Assembly (NCBI GenBank): GCA_021741585.1
Contig: JAIOXN010000003.1
Span: 62,001 to 126,000, forward strand
Source of the DNA: Aquiluna sp.
GTDB taxonomy: Bacteria > Actinomycetota > Actinomycetes > Actinomycetales > Microbacteriaceae
Direction of reading: 5' to 3'
Length of the DNA stretch: 64,000 bases
The translations under genes and the position numbers were made by a program. The notes beneath the pieces were generated by a model. The model saw only the letters and a list, made by a program, of their open reading frames with translations. It searched no databases and was not told where the DNA came from. This document shows positions 53,644 through 63,601 of this stretch, in pieces. The first letter of the stretch is position 1. Each line of letters begins with the position of its first letter.

Positions 53644-54959
53644 GAATTGCCATTCGCATACAGATTGCATTGTTGGTCCTTGGCTTTGTGTTTGCTTCTT
53701 GGGTTTTTGTCCCTCAGCTTTATGAATCACGCACCATTGCACAAAATGAGGCAACTGAAACTTCGGTAGATCCGGCAAATCTGCAGTTAGTTTGCCCCGG
53801 TGCATTCGTGCAGGTGGGTGGCAGTGATGGTACTTACCTTGGTGCAATAGAGCGGCTTCCAAGTGCCATCGTGAATTATCACAGCACCGCAGATTCACTA
53901 TTGTCTGAGCCAGAAGCCACTTTAATTGATTTTGGTCTATTTGAGGTTCAAAGCTCAGACCAATCCACCGATCTGCTAAACGCAAATCAATTGCAAGAAG
54001 TGGCGACCTCAAGAGCAAGCGGCTTGGCGGGAATTGATTGTTCTATGCCAAAGGCTGCGGGCTGGTTTGTTGGCGCTGAGGCTTCAGTAGGGACGGAGTC
54101 AGTATTGATTCTTTCAAATCCAAACCCAACAGAAGTGACCATCAGTCTGGAGTTCATTGCCCCATCAGGAGCCACCCAAGATCAAGTCACTTTGGCAAGC
54201 GGGGAAACCAAGCTCCTCCCATTGGCTAAGTATGTAGTCGCCGATGAAGCTTTCGCGGTCCGGTTTGAATCCAATTCGAGTGAGGTTTCGGCGACCATGC
54301 AGTCTCGGAACACATCGGGGTTGACGGCAACCGGTGTAGAGCTTTCAGGAGCGATCGCAGAGCCTTTGTTGCAATCATTTTTCCCGGGAGCAAAAGATCT
54401 AACTGGTGGTTATCAGCTTCCGATTTTGAGAGTTTTCAACCCTGGTGATGTAACGGCATCCGTCGAAGTTTTTGCGCAAGGAGCCGGTCCTGAGACCTCT
54501 CTGGGAGTACACGAACTCGAGGCCGGCGAAATAGCTTCGATTGATTTGGAAGTTCCGATTGATGCGACTGGAGTTGCTGTAGTTTCGACGCAGCCGGTGT
54601 TGACTGCGGTCAAAAACTTTGTGGTGCAACCCAAGTTGGATTTCGCGTGGATTTTGCCAGCCCAAGAATTCTCAGAGCTTGCAGTAATCGCCTCTCCCGC
54701 AGAGAATTCGGTTCTTTCTCTAGCTAATCCAAACTCAAGCCCCGTCAATGTGACAATTCAAGCCGGTCAGGTTTATCAAACTTTTGAGCTTGGGGTTGGC
54801 ATGATGTTGGATGCTGAAGTACCAAAGGGGAGTGCGCGGATTCTCTCAAGCGGAAAATTCGTTGCTAATTTGTCAGTTTTTGCGGATGCAGGGTATTCGG
54901 TTCTAACTCCAGGAAACAACCAAAACCTTGGAAGCAACCTTGAGATTTTGGTTCGCTAG
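53640..54959 (+). CDS. DUF5719-family exported protein
   Basis: 439 residues. An N-terminal hydrophobic segment (about 4-24) acts as signal anchor, and the rest is extracytoplasmic. At about 150-430 there are repeated beta-sandwich-like units such as LILSNPNPTEVTISLEF and SLANPNSSPVNVTIQAG. Actinobacteria commonly carry such a protein directly after the WhiB-linked glycosyltransferase; its function is unknown. I infer a partner role at the membrane for the glycosyltransferase with which it overlaps by four bases. The stop overlaps the convergent gene by four bases. Confidence 0.8.
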   Translation: MRIAIRIQIALLVLGFVFASWVFVPQLYESRTIAQNEATETSVDPANLQLVCPGAFVQVGGSDGTYLGAIERLPSAIVNYHSTADSLLSEPEATLIDFGLFEVQSSDQSTDLLNANQLQEVATSRASGLAGIDCSMPKAAGWFVGAEASVGTESVLILSNPNPTEVTISLEFIAPSGATQDQVTLASGETKLLPLAKYVVADEAFAVRFESNSSEVSATMQSRNTSGLTATGVELSGAIAEPLLQSFFPGAKDLTGGYQLPILRVFNPGDVTASVEVFAQGAGPETSLGVHELEAGEIASIDLEVPIDATGVAVVSTQPVLTAVKNFVVQPKLDFAWILPAQEFSELAVIASPAENSVLSLANPNSSPVNVTIQAGQVYQTFELGVGMMLDAEVPKGSARILSSGKFVANLSVFADAGYSVLTPGNNQNLGSNLEILVR

Positions 54960-55351
54960 CGGCCAGGGTGAATCAAATCCCAAGGGTCGAGATCAACCAA
55001 GCTTGCAGCCGCTGAGATGACGGCATGTTCAATCTGCATTCTTGGATCTGGAAGCTTCTCTTTGCTGAATCTCTCAATAGGGATTCGGTAAAGGGTGATC
55101 TCTAGCTTCGTCCTATTAGCACTCCAGCGTTTTACGCTGTCGCCATCACTAATCAGGGGAACCTCTTCGATTCGATAACTCAGCGTTTCAAAGTGCTCTG
55201 GGAAACTTTGCAATAGGTATTCGACGGTGTCATCAACCACCGTTTTGAAGAAACTGGACCTGGCAATTCCAAAGCTAAAAAGTTTTGATGGCAACGGCCT
55301 CCTGAGTCCCCGACCGTGACGGTCTCTGTGTGGTGGAGAGGAATGTGCCAT
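54956..55351 (-). CDS. Metallopeptidase-like protein of the Rv3259 type, lacking HExxH
   Basis: 131 residues from ATG 55351. The N-terminal HRDRHGRGLRRPLP and the later ANRTKLEITLYRIPIERF match the Rv3259-like family (annotated metallopeptidase family protein), where the zinc motif would fall just before the end. Here that stretch is RMQIEHAVISAAASLVDLD: a His follows Glu but no HExxH exists, so it is probably not an active zinc protease. The family is part of the whiB2-manB block. A longer frame to 55402 overlaps the manB start and is disfavoured. It is divergent from manB, with 44 bases between starts. Confidence 0.72.
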   Translation of the reverse strand: MAHSSPPHRDRHGRGLRRPLPSKLFSFGIARSSFFKTVVDDTVEYLLQSFPEHFETLSYRIEEVPLISDGDSVKRWSANRTKLEITLYRIPIERFSKEKLPDPRMQIEHAVISAAASLVDLDPWDLIHPGR

Positions 55352-55395
55352 GCGGTCATTGTATTCTTGGCTGGCCAAACACAGGAGAGAACCCT

Positions 55396-56796
55396 TTGAC
55401 AAACTTTGATGATTTTGTAAAGACCTATGACGTCAGAGGGCTAGTCGGTTCGCAACTAACCCCAGAGATTATTGAGGCTTTTGGGGCAGCATTTGCAGCT
55501 GAGCTGGAAATCAGTGACGGCAAGCTAATCATCGGGCACGATATGCGAGACAGCTCAGCCGGTTTCGCCCAGGCATTTGCCAACGGGGCCACAAAGCTTG
55601 GTGCGAATCCGATTTTGATCGGCCTGTGTTCCACGGACATGACCTATTTCGCTTCTGGTGTGATGGGGCTACCGGCAGTAATGTTCACTGCCAGCCACAA
55701 CCCGGCAAGCTACAACGGAATCAAATTCTCAAGAGCGGGAGCCAGGGGAATCAGCCTGGATACTGGACTTGCGCAAATCAGAGATCGAGCTAAAAAGTAC
55801 CTGGATGAAGGCATCATCCAAGTGGCGAATCCGGGCACAATCTCTAGCCAGGATGTCCTAAATGAATATGCGAAGTACTTGAGGTCCTTGGTTGATTTAT
55901 CCGGCGCTCGGAAACTAAAGATCGTGGTTGATGCAGCCAATGGCATGGGAGGGTTTACTGTCCCAGCTGTCTTCCAGGATGCTGCGGGACTCGAAGACCT
56001 TGGTTTCGAGATCATTCCGCTTTATTTTGATTTGGACGGTACTTTCCCGAATCACGAAGCAAACCCACTTGACCCAAAGAATCTGGTTGACCTTCAAAAG
56101 GCAGTTGTTGCTCATGGGGCTGATTTGGGACTCGCTTTTGATGGCGATGCAGACCGCTGCTTCGCTGTCGATGAAACTGGCGGCTTGGTAAGCCCTTCAG
56201 CGCTTGCTGCGATTGTTTCGAGACGGGAAATTGAACGCGTTAAGAAGCTCGGGGAGACCTCCATAACGGTGCTTCACAATCTCTTGACTTCAAGATTTGT
56301 CGCAGAAACCATTTTGGAAAGTGGTGCAACTCCACATAGAACCAAGGTCGGTCATTCGCTAATCAAGGATCAAATGGCCAATACCGGTGCGGTATTTGGG
56401 GGTGAGCACTCAGCTCACTATTACTTCAGAGACTTCTGGGGGGCAGACAATGGAATGTTGGCTGCGCTCCATTTGGTGAGTGAATTGGCAGCATCGGATT
56501 CAACGATGTCGGAAATTTCCAAACTCAACACCCCATATTTCTCATCCGGAGAAATCAATTCAGTGGTGGCAAATGTGCCAGCTGCGATCCAGAGAATCAA
56601 ATCGGCATTTTCAGACTGCACAGAAGAAAATTTTGATGGGCTCACTCTTTCAGGTGAAACTGAATCTGGATGGTTTTGGTTGAACGTGCGACCATCAAAT
56701 ACCGAACCTTTGCTTAGACTAAATGCAGAATCAAACCACGAGGCCTTGTTGGTTGAGATTCGGGACAAAGCAATTAGTGCGATTCGACAGAGCTAA
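55396..56796 (+). CDS. manB: Phosphomannomutase
   Basis: Interconverts mannose-6- and mannose-1-phosphate for GDP-mannose and envelope glycans. 466 residues from TTG 55396, which has GGAGAG six bases upstream; the upstream frame to 55330 crosses the divergent gene. The phosphoserine is Ser100 in FTASHNPASYNG, the metal loop is FDGDADRCFAV near 250, and the phosphate-binding WFWLNVRPSNTEPLLRLN closes the C-terminus. The usual partner is the GDP-mannose pyrophosphorylase at 20526. ahcY follows 21 bases downstream. Confidence 0.93.
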   Translation: MTNFDDFVKTYDVRGLVGSQLTPEIIEAFGAAFAAELEISDGKLIIGHDMRDSSAGFAQAFANGATKLGANPILIGLCSTDMTYFASGVMGLPAVMFTASHNPASYNGIKFSRAGARGISLDTGLAQIRDRAKKYLDEGIIQVANPGTISSQDVLNEYAKYLRSLVDLSGARKLKIVVDAANGMGGFTVPAVFQDAAGLEDLGFEIIPLYFDLDGTFPNHEANPLDPKNLVDLQKAVVAHGADLGLAFDGDADRCFAVDETGGLVSPSALAAIVSRREIERVKKLGETSITVLHNLLTSRFVAETILESGATPHRTKVGHSLIKDQMANTGAVFGGEHSAHYYFRDFWGADNGMLAALHLVSELAASDSTMSEISKLNTPYFSSGEINSVVANVPAAIQRIKSAFSDCTEENFDGLTLSGETESGWFWLNVRPSNTEPLLRLNAESNHEALLVEIRDKAISAIRQS

Positions 56797-56817
56797 TTTT
56801 CTTGAAAGGCCATTTCC

Positions 56818-58272
56818 ATGAGCAACACCCTAACTTCCCCTGACTATAAAGTCGCAGATCTTTCCCTCGCTGAAGCCGGACGCCACCAGATTCGTCTAGC
56901 GGAGGCCGAAATGCCAGGACTTATGGCGCTTCGTAAAGAGTTCGGTGCGGCTAAGCCCCTGACCGGCGCTCGCATCTCGGGTTCGCTGCATATGACCGTT
57001 CAGACTGCAGTATTGATTGAGACCCTGGTCGAACTTGGCGCATCTGTGCGCTGGGCATCCTGCAATATTTACTCCACCCAGGATGAAGCCGCAGCTGCAG
57101 TAGTTGTTGGTTCCGGCACTCCAGAATTACCGAAGGGCACACCCGTATTCGCCTGGAAAGGTGAAACTCTAGAGGAATACTGGTGGTGCACCGAGCGTAT
57201 CTTCGACTTCAGCTCTGATGGCCATGTCGGGCCAAACCTTATTCTTGACGACGGTGGCGATGCAACATTGCTTGTCCACAAGGGAATCGAGTTTGAGAAA
57301 GCTGGATCTGTGCCGCCTGCCGGGGTGGATGACTCCGCTGAATATCGCGTTGTCTTGAGCGCGCTTACCGAGTCCCTCAGGCGAGACCCTCAGTACTTCA
57401 CCAAGTTGGCTGCTGAGATCCGCGGGGTTTCCGAGGAAACCACCACAGGCGTGCACCGCCTATACGAATTCTTCAAAGAAGGAAGATTGCTTTTCCCCGC
57501 GATCAACGTAAACGATGCGGTGACTAAGTCAAAGTTTGACAACAAGTACGGCATCAGACACTCCTTGCCAGATGGCCTAAACCGCGCAACCGACGTTTTG
57601 ATGGGTGGCAAAGTTTGCTTCGTGGCAGGCTATGGCGATGTTGGTAAGGGGTGTGCCGAGGCTCTCCGTGGCCAGGGTGCTCGAGTAATCGTGAGTGAGA
57701 TCGATCCAATTTGCGCTCTTCAGGCAGCCATGGATGGCTTCCAGGTTGCCAAGTTGGAATCGGTCATCGGCCAGATTGACATCTTCGTCACCTCAACTGG
57801 AAATGAAAATATCATTAGGCCAGAGCACCTTGACCAGATGAAGAACCTGGCAATCCTGGCTAACGTTGGTCACTTCGATAACGAGATTGACATGGCAGGA
57901 ATAGCGCGAATTCCTGGAATCCAGAAGGTTGAAATCAAGCCTCAGGTTCACGAGTGGAGACTTACATCAGGCAAGGCAATCCTGATTCTCTCCGAGGGTC
58001 GTTTGATGAATCTTGGCAACGCAACCGGACACCCAAGCTTCGTGATGTCTACCTCTTTCAGTAACCAGGTTTTGGCTCAGATTGAGCTATTCCTGAGAGC
58101 TGATGAATACGGGCTTGGCGTTCACATCATGCCGAAAGAACTTGATGAAAAAGTTGCCAGATTGCACCTTGATGCTTTGGGAGTTGAGCTAACTTCACTA
58201 ACATCATCGCAAGCACGATACATTGGTGTAAGCGTAGATGGGCCGTATAAGGTAGACCACTACCGCTACTAG
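56818..58272 (+). CDS. ahcY: Adenosylhomocysteinase
   Basis: Hydrolyses S-adenosylhomocysteine to adenosine and homocysteine, clearing the product of methyltransferases. 484 residues with the extra loop of the actinobacterial/plant type. NAD-binding [21 protein letters not shown] is near residue 272, substrate residues lie in [13 protein letters not shown] near 58, and the C-terminus KVDHYRY is the family ending. The adenosine it makes could be deaminated by Add (28580). No SAH riboswitch can fit in the 21-base gap upstream. mtrA follows after 12 bases. Confidence 0.97.
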   Translation: MSNTLTSPDYKVADLSLAEAGRHQIRLAEAEMPGLMALRKEFGAAKPLTGARISGSLHMTVQTAVLIETLVELGASVRWASCNIYSTQDEAAAAVVVGSGTPELPKGTPVFAWKGETLEEYWWCTERIFDFSSDGHVGPNLILDDGGDATLLVHKGIEFEKAGSVPPAGVDDSAEYRVVLSALTESLRRDPQYFTKLAAEIRGVSEETTTGVHRLYEFFKEGRLLFPAINVNDAVTKSKFDNKYGIRHSLPDGLNRATDVLMGGKVCFVAGYGDVGKGCAEALRGQGARVIVSEIDPICALQAAMDGFQVAKLESVIGQIDIFVTSTGNENIIRPEHLDQMKNLAILANVGHFDNEIDMAGIARIPGIQKVEIKPQVHEWRLTSGKAILILSEGRLMNLGNATGHPSFVMSTSFSNQVLAQIELFLRADEYGLGVHIMPKELDEKVARLHLDALGVELTSLTSSQARYIGVSVDGPYKVDHYRY

Positions 58273-58284
58273 CAGGGAGGCGCA

Positions 58285-58965
58285 GTGAGCCAGAAGATTC
58301 TTGTCGTAGACGACGATGACGCACTGCGCGAAATGGTTGGCTTAGTTCTTTCAGGTGCTGGCTATGAGGCGGTGTTTGCCGCTGATGGAATTTCTGCGGT
58401 AACTGTATGCCGCGACACTCAACCGGATTTAGTTTTGCTGGACATCATGCTTCCTGGCCAAAGTGGTATCGAGGTATGCAGAGAGATTCGCAAGACCTCA
58501 GGCGTTCCGATCGTGATGCTGACCGCCAGGGGAGACACCGAAGATGTTGTGGTTGGCTTAGAGGCCGGGGCTGACGACTATGTCGTCAAGCCTCATAACG
58601 GAGCAGAACTGCTAGCTCGCATCAAGGCCAGGCTTCGCCCGTTCGCCGACGATTCACCGGTTGTCAAAGTTGGTCCCTTGACTCTTGACCCTCGGACCTT
58701 CGAGGTGAAACGTGGAGATAGCAATGTTTCGCTCACTCCGCTGGAATTTAAACTTTTGCACACTTTAGCCGTGAAGCCCCAGCAGGTATTTAGCAGGGAA
58801 ATGTTGTTGGAGTCGGTCTGGGGATATCAATATAAAGCTGATACTCGACTAGTGAATGTCCATGTTCAGCGGTTGCGCTCAAAGATTGAGGACGATCCGG
58901 AGAATCCTCAAATCGTCATGACGGTTCGCGGCCACGGATACAGAGCTGGTTCCGAAACTCCGTGA
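58285..58965 (+). CDS. mtrA: Response regulator MtrA
   Basis: 226 residues, OmpR/PhoB family. Receiver: acidic pocket VVDDDD (7-12), phospho-acceptor Asp53 in LLDIMLPGQSG, Thr/Lys in the later positions (VKPH near 103). A winged-helix DNA-binding domain follows (LTPLEFKLLHTLAVKPQQVFSREMLLE). The GTG start has AGGGAGG. In mycobacteria and corynebacteria MtrA controls replication origin and cell-wall genes and is essential. It overlaps mtrB by four bases (GTGA). Confidence 0.97.
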   Translation: MSQKILVVDDDDALREMVGLVLSGAGYEAVFAADGISAVTVCRDTQPDLVLLDIMLPGQSGIEVCREIRKTSGVPIVMLTARGDTEDVVVGLEAGADDYVVKPHNGAELLARIKARLRPFADDSPVVKVGPLTLDPRTFEVKRGDSNVSLTPLEFKLLHTLAVKPQQVFSREMLLESVWGYQYKADTRLVNVHVQRLRSKIEDDPENPQIVMTVRGHGYRAGSETP

Positions 58966-60503
58966 TCTCATTGCTGCGCAGGTCCCTGACCGCTCGCACC
59001 GTATTTGCAACAATGGTTCTGAGCGGTTTGGCGCTTGTCACACTCGGTGGTTTTCTTTCTTATTCGCTGGCAAATAGCTTTTATCAAAATCGACTTGAGC
59101 AAGTTTTAGATGAAACTGAGCGGGCTGTCAGCTCTGTACAAAACACGATTGCTGCGGCTTCACTGACCGATGAGACAGCACTTCAGACTCTAATTAATTC
59201 GGTGGTGCCCTCTTTGGAGATTTCTGGTGGATCCGGAACCCGGCAGGTGGCTTTATTGCGCAGCCCTGGTCAACCGCAACTTCAATTATTTCAATCGCCG
59301 ATTTCTAGAGACTTGGAACTAAATTCCATTCCAGACAAGTTGCGAACCGCAGTTAGAGATTCGACTGGAATTCTGACCTACACGCCAATTCAATTAGTGC
59401 GAGACGGCCAACTAGTTCCTGGGATCACCGTTGGTGCGCCGCTGTCAATCCCATTGGCTGGAAACTTTGAGCTGTATTTGGTTTTTGATCTGGCTCAAGA
59501 GCAGGCGTCTTTGACCTTGGTCCAAAACGCATTAGCAATCGCGGGCTTGATCCTTATCGTGCTGTTTTCAGGAGTTAGTTACTACGTCACTCGAAGGATT
59601 GTTCGTCCGGTTGAATTGGCAGCTCAAGCTGCTGAGAATTTGGCCCAAGGGAAACTCGACGAGCGACTTTCCGAGAAGGGTCACGATGTAATTGCCAGTT
59701 GGGCAAAGTCCTTTAATAGGATGGCAAATAATTTGCAGGGTCAAATCACTCAGCTGGATTCACTTTCCAGGATGCAGCGCAGATTTGTCTCGGATGTTTC
59801 TCATGAACTTCGAACCCCATTGACCACCATAAAGCTGGCCGGCGAGGTTATTTTTGGTAACCGAGAAAAGCTAGAACCAGCACTCTCGCGTTCGGCCGAA
59901 CTAATGCAGAATCAGATTGAACGCTTTGAAAAACTTCTTGCCGATCTTCTTGAAATTTCACGCTACGACGCCGGAGCTGTAACCCCGGACATGGAGCTGC
60001 AAGACCTCAATGCCGTTGTTGGTGCGGCAATCGCATCGATTGAGCCATTGGCTCAGTCGATGAACACTCAAATTGAGGTTGTTTTGCCCGGAAGTTCGGT
60101 TGAGGCAGAATTTGATGCCAGCCGGATTGAAAGACTATTGCGCAATCTCCTCTCGAATGCCGTCGAGCATGGTGAAGGTAAGCCGATTCGAGTTGAAGTG
60201 GCGCAAAATGCCAACGCCGTTGCTGTTTGTGTTACAGACTCCGGGGTCGGAATGAGCAAACAGCAACTGGAGAGGGTTTTCGATCGTTTTTGGAGGGCCG
60301 ATCCTTCAAGGAAGCGCTCGGTTGGTGGCACAGGTCTAGGCCTAGCAATCTCCAAAGAAGATGCAACCCTGCACAGAGGATGGCTCCAGGTTTGGTCTAG
60401 GCCGCAACGCGGCTCGAGCTTTAGGTTGACATTGCCGAAACGTAAATCTTCGGTGATCGCAAACTCCCCACTGCCGCTGCCACCGAGAGCGATGGAGCTG
60501 TAA
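58962..60503 (+). CDS. mtrB: Sensor histidine kinase MtrB
   Basis: 513 residues, the kinase of MtrA. Two membrane segments (about 13-36 and 187-207) flank an extracytoplasmic domain of about 150 residues. HAMP, dimerisation domain with phospho-accepting His281 in SDVSHELRTPLTTIK, N-box NLLSNAVEHGEG, G1 DSGVGM and G2 GGTGLGLAISKEDATLHRG follow. It matches MtrB, including the tail HRGWLQVWSRPQRGSSFRLTLP (in parts). The GTG start overlaps the mtrA stop; the stop forms TAATG with lpqB. LpqB is known to modulate MtrB in mycobacteria. Confidence 0.96.
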   Translation: MISLLRRSLTARTVFATMVLSGLALVTLGGFLSYSLANSFYQNRLEQVLDETERAVSSVQNTIAAASLTDETALQTLINSVVPSLEISGGSGTRQVALLRSPGQPQLQLFQSPISRDLELNSIPDKLRTAVRDSTGILTYTPIQLVRDGQLVPGITVGAPLSIPLAGNFELYLVFDLAQEQASLTLVQNALAIAGLILIVLFSGVSYYVTRRIVRPVELAAQAAENLAQGKLDERLSEKGHDVIASWAKSFNRMANNLQGQITQLDSLSRMQRRFVSDVSHELRTPLTTIKLAGEVIFGNREKLEPALSRSAELMQNQIERFEKLLADLLEISRYDAGAVTPDMELQDLNAVVGAAIASIEPLAQSMNTQIEVVLPGSSVEAEFDASRIERLLRNLLSNAVEHGEGKPIRVEVAQNANAVAVCVTDSGVGMSKQQLERVFDRFWRADPSRKRSVGGTGLGLAISKEDATLHRGWLQVWSRPQRGSSFRLTLPKRKSSVIANSPLPLPPRAMEL

Positions 60504-62158
60504 TGAAAAAAGTATTTTCACTGATTATGGTTTTGTTGCTTGCCGGTTGCGCAGGGCTGCCAACAGAAATTGATATCAAGACCGGCCCAGAACTCATTGC
60601 ACCCACTGCGCAGGAATTTAGTTATTACACGCCTTCCGGCCCAGTTCAAGGTGCGACTGCTCAGGAAATAATTTCAGGATTTCTTGCAGCTGGAACCGGA
60701 CCGCAAAATGACTACTCGGTGGCAAGAGAATTCCTGAGCCAAAGTTTTGCTCAGCGCTGGAACCCGGACAGCGGAGTTCTTATCAGAACTGGCTCACCTG
60801 AATTTTCATCTTCAGATGGCTCTCTCCAGGTTGTGAACATTAGCGTCGCTGCAACCCTGGACGAGCAGGGGCGGTATCTAGACAGCCAGGGGCAAAAAAA
60901 CACTGCGCTTCGGTTCCAGCTGCAAAAGGAAAATGGTGAATGGCGAATAACTAGCGCGCCAAACCTCACCGTGGTTACGCCTCCAGTTTTTCTGGTTGTC
61001 TTCAGGGCGTATTCGGTGTATTTCTTCGACAGCACTCGAAGCAACCTGATTTCAGACCTTAGATGGTTCCCAACTCGAGCTTCTACCGGAACACGATTGG
61101 TGAATGCGATACTCGCCGGCCCCTCTGACTGGCTATCAGCCGGCGTGCAATCAGCGATTCCAGAAAATACTCATTTGACAATTGATGCGGTGCAGGTTCT
61201 TGAGGGCGTTGCTCAAGTTGACCTTGATGCCAATGCGCTTCAGGCGGACGCCTTGGATCGCAGGCTAATGCTTTCTCAGTTGCGAAACACATTGCTTCAA
61301 CTTCCCGGAGTTAGGGACGTAGCCCTGTCGGTGAATAACTCACCGCAGGAGATCACTCCAGCACCAATCTTTGTCTCTAGCTCTGGAGGTGCCGCGTATG
61401 TCATGTCTGATGAGGGTATCTTTAGAGCCGCCGCCGGTTCATCCTCATTGGTTCCAGGAACCTCCGCTCTAATCAAGTCCAAAATGCCCACCAGATTCGC
61501 AATTAGCAATGGTGGCAATCGCATTGCAATTGCCACCGAGACCGGGATTTATGTATCAGAAGCCAGCGGGCTTTCTTCTCAGGTGACAAAGGTAAGCGAG
61601 CAATCCTCGATCTCAGCGATTTTCTATGATGAGGCGGGACTTCTGTGGATAGTTCCGACCCGGGCAGACGAGGATATTGAAATCTATAACGCCACCGGAA
61701 GCCGTCGAACCGTCAGTGAAAATCTGTTCGGAACCAGAATCTCCGCTGAAATTGGCACCGAGGGCACAAAACTTGCAATTGTCCTAGAAGATTCTGGAAT
61801 CCGAAGAGTCGAAGTTCTCACTATTACTCGAGACAGCGGTTCTTACCCGATCAAGCTGAATCCAGGTTTAGAGATCCAGGCCGTCTTGGGGACTCCTTCG
61901 GCCGTCTCTTGGCAGGACACAAATACAATCCGTCTGCTCGAGACAACCGCGTCGAACCTCACGGCCGTTAGCGATTACCCCCTTAGCGGCCCGAGATTGC
62001 CTGTCACCTTCCCACCTGCTGTCGGTATCAAGTTGGTGCCGGGACCAGCAGCACTCTCGACTTACCTTTTGGCAGATGATGATTCGATTTGGGTGCTCAG
62101 TGGCTCCAGCTGGAGGAAAACCGGCCTAGTCGGATCAGATGTTTCTGGGTTGCGCTAA
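60503..62158 (+). CDS. lpqB: Lipoprotein LpqB
   Basis: 551 residues. Signal peptide with lipobox LLAGCAG (Cys14), so it is anchored to the outer face of the membrane. The N-terminal domain is followed by a GerMN domain (about 195-275, including ILAGPSDWLSAGVQSAIP) and a C-terminal beta-propeller-like region (about 280-545) with repeated strands. It is the accessory protein of MtrB in actinobacteria. The ATG overlaps the last base of the mtrB stop (TAATG), so the three genes are coupled. No terminator is obvious after the stop; an 80-base gap precedes comF. Confidence 0.95.
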   Translation: MKKVFSLIMVLLLAGCAGLPTEIDIKTGPELIAPTAQEFSYYTPSGPVQGATAQEIISGFLAAGTGPQNDYSVAREFLSQSFAQRWNPDSGVLIRTGSPEFSSSDGSLQVVNISVAATLDEQGRYLDSQGQKNTALRFQLQKENGEWRITSAPNLTVVTPPVFLVVFRAYSVYFFDSTRSNLISDLRWFPTRASTGTRLVNAILAGPSDWLSAGVQSAIPENTHLTIDAVQVLEGVAQVDLDANALQADALDRRLMLSQLRNTLLQLPGVRDVALSVNNSPQEITPAPIFVSSSGGAAYVMSDEGIFRAAAGSSSLVPGTSALIKSKMPTRFAISNGGNRIAIATETGIYVSEASGLSSQVTKVSEQSSISAIFYDEAGLLWIVPTRADEDIEIYNATGSRRTVSENLFGTRISAEIGTEGTKLAIVLEDSGIRRVEVLTITRDSGSYPIKLNPGLEIQAVLGTPSAVSWQDTNTIRLLETTASNLTAVSDYPLSGPRLPVTFPPAVGIKLVPGPAALSTYLLADDDSIWVLSGSSWRKTGLVGSDVSGLR

Positions 62159-62238
62159 CAGTCACAAAAATCACCTAGTTATTCCCAAATATGGCTTTCA
62201 CTTAGAAATCCAGTGCTTCTCATTCCAGACTTTCCTAG

Positions 62239-62850
62239 GTGTTTGACTTTCTAATCGATTTTGTTTTTCCAGCCAAATGTGTGATTTGTGGCCAGCCAGC
62301 CAGGCCGCTCTGTTCTGAATGTGCACCTGAGCGGACAGTCGGAGAGTTCTCCCTTGATTCAATCCCAGGGATTTATGTATTTGAGTATTCAGAAGAGCTG
62401 GGGAGGATTCTCTCGGACTATAAGGACAAATCCAAAACCTTCCACGCTAACTTTTTATCTAAGGCTTTGTCTAGCCACCTAAGCGCAATCATCGAGAAAA
62501 CTCAACCGCAATTAATCATCACGCCATCAAGTTCCAGAGCAAATTACAAAATGCGAGGCTTTGTCCCGAGCAAGAAGATAGTCGCTGGTGCCCTAGCAAG
62601 AATCGGCTGGAATGTTGAGATCAAGACCCTAAAGTTGACAAGACAGGTGAGTGACCAGCGTGGACTGGATCGGTATTCCCGGCGCCAAAATGTATCGAGG
62701 GCATTTTTGTCAAAAGATCTGAACGGACTCAAAGTCTTGCTCTTCGATGATGTGATGACAACCGGATCGACCATGCGGGAAATGGTCAGAGCGACTACCG
62801 AAGCCAAGGGAAATATTGTGGGAATCTGTGTTTTAGCTAAAAGGATTTAG
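62239..62850 (+). CDS. comF: ComF-family phosphoribosyltransferase-like protein
   Basis: 203 residues. An N-terminal cysteine knuckle (CVICGQPARPLCSEC, about 14-28) suggests Zn binding. The C-terminal PRTase fold has the PRPP motif VLLFDDVMTTGSTMREMV near residue 171. Homologues take part in DNA uptake or recombination in other bacteria, though in this family the reaction is unknown. GTG start. It lies between lpqB and hpf, the standard actinobacterial order. No other competence genes are in the window. Confidence 0.92.
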   Translation: MFDFLIDFVFPAKCVICGQPARPLCSECAPERTVGEFSLDSIPGIYVFEYSEELGRILSDYKDKSKTFHANFLSKALSSHLSAIIEKTQPQLIITPSSSRANYKMRGFVPSKKIVAGALARIGWNVEIKTLKLTRQVSDQRGLDRYSRRQNVSRAFLSKDLNGLKVLLFDDVMTTGSTMREMVRATTEAKGNIVGICVLAKRI

Positions 62851-62922
62851 TTTTTGGCAACGCAGAAGTTCAAATGGGCGTATTTTGGAACTAGGGCAAA
62901 GTTGCCCCACTAGGAGGTAAAA

Positions 62923-63552
62923 ATGGAACTCAGAATTTCCGCCAAAAACGTCACTGTGTCAGACCGCTTCCGAGAATATGTTTCTGATAAATCCTCCAAG
63001 GTTGAGCAGCTTTCACACCGCCCACAAGAACTCAACATCAAAGTCACGCGTCACGAACACAATCGAAATGCTGGAGTTGAAGACCAAGTAGAGCTAACCG
63101 TTTACGAACCAGGACACGTGGTTCGCGCAGAAGCCAGGGCTTCAGACAAGTTTGCAGCGTTCGATATTGCTTTTGGAAAACTCCTTGAGCGTCTTCGCCG
63201 ATACGGCAATAAGCACAAGGTCCACCGCGGAGGCGGCCACAAGAATTTGGGAACATCTGAGCTGGCAGCAACTGATTTTGCTGCAATAGATTTGGTACCA
63301 GCAGACCTCTCTCTCTTGACTGGTGAGGTCAAGATCGTTGAAGAACCAGCCGCTGAACCGGATATGGGTGATTCCCCAATAGTTTTTCGAAAGAAGAACT
63401 TTGAGAAGGTCCCAATGACTTCAGAGGATGCTGTCGGCCACATGGAGCTAGTTGGACATGATTTCTATTTCTTCCATGACTCTGATACCGATCAACCATC
63501 CGTGGTTTATCGCCGCAAGGGTTGGAGCTACGGAGTAATAACACTCAGCTAG
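62923..63552 (+). CDS. hpf: Ribosome hibernation promoting factor, long form
   Basis: 209 residues. The N-terminal HPF/YfiA domain (about 1-100) begins MELRISAKNVTVSDRFREYV, and the C-terminal dimerisation domain (about 145-205) has IVFRKKNFEKVPMTSEDAVGHMELVGHDFYFFHD (in parts). The long form dimerises 70S ribosomes into 100S particles in stationary phase. The ATG has AGGAGG at good spacing. A 14-base near-palindrome GGGCAAAGTTGCCC (62894-62907) precedes the ribosome site. It is followed by secA after 49 bases. Confidence 0.97.
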   Translation: MELRISAKNVTVSDRFREYVSDKSSKVEQLSHRPQELNIKVTRHEHNRNAGVEDQVELTVYEPGHVVRAEARASDKFAAFDIAFGKLLERLRRYGNKHKVHRGGGHKNLGTSELAATDFAAIDLVPADLSLLTGEVKIVEEPAAEPDMGDSPIVFRKKNFEKVPMTSEDAVGHMELVGHDFYFFHDSDTDQPSVVYRRKGWSYGVITLS

Positions 63553-63601
63553 CGAGAAGGGGCTTCGGCTAGAATTGAAGTCGAAACTCAAGGAGTAAAA
63601 C

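Noticed and set aside
56797-56817. SAH riboswitch before ahcY
   Set aside because: Only 21 bases lie between manB and ahcY, too short for the aptamer.
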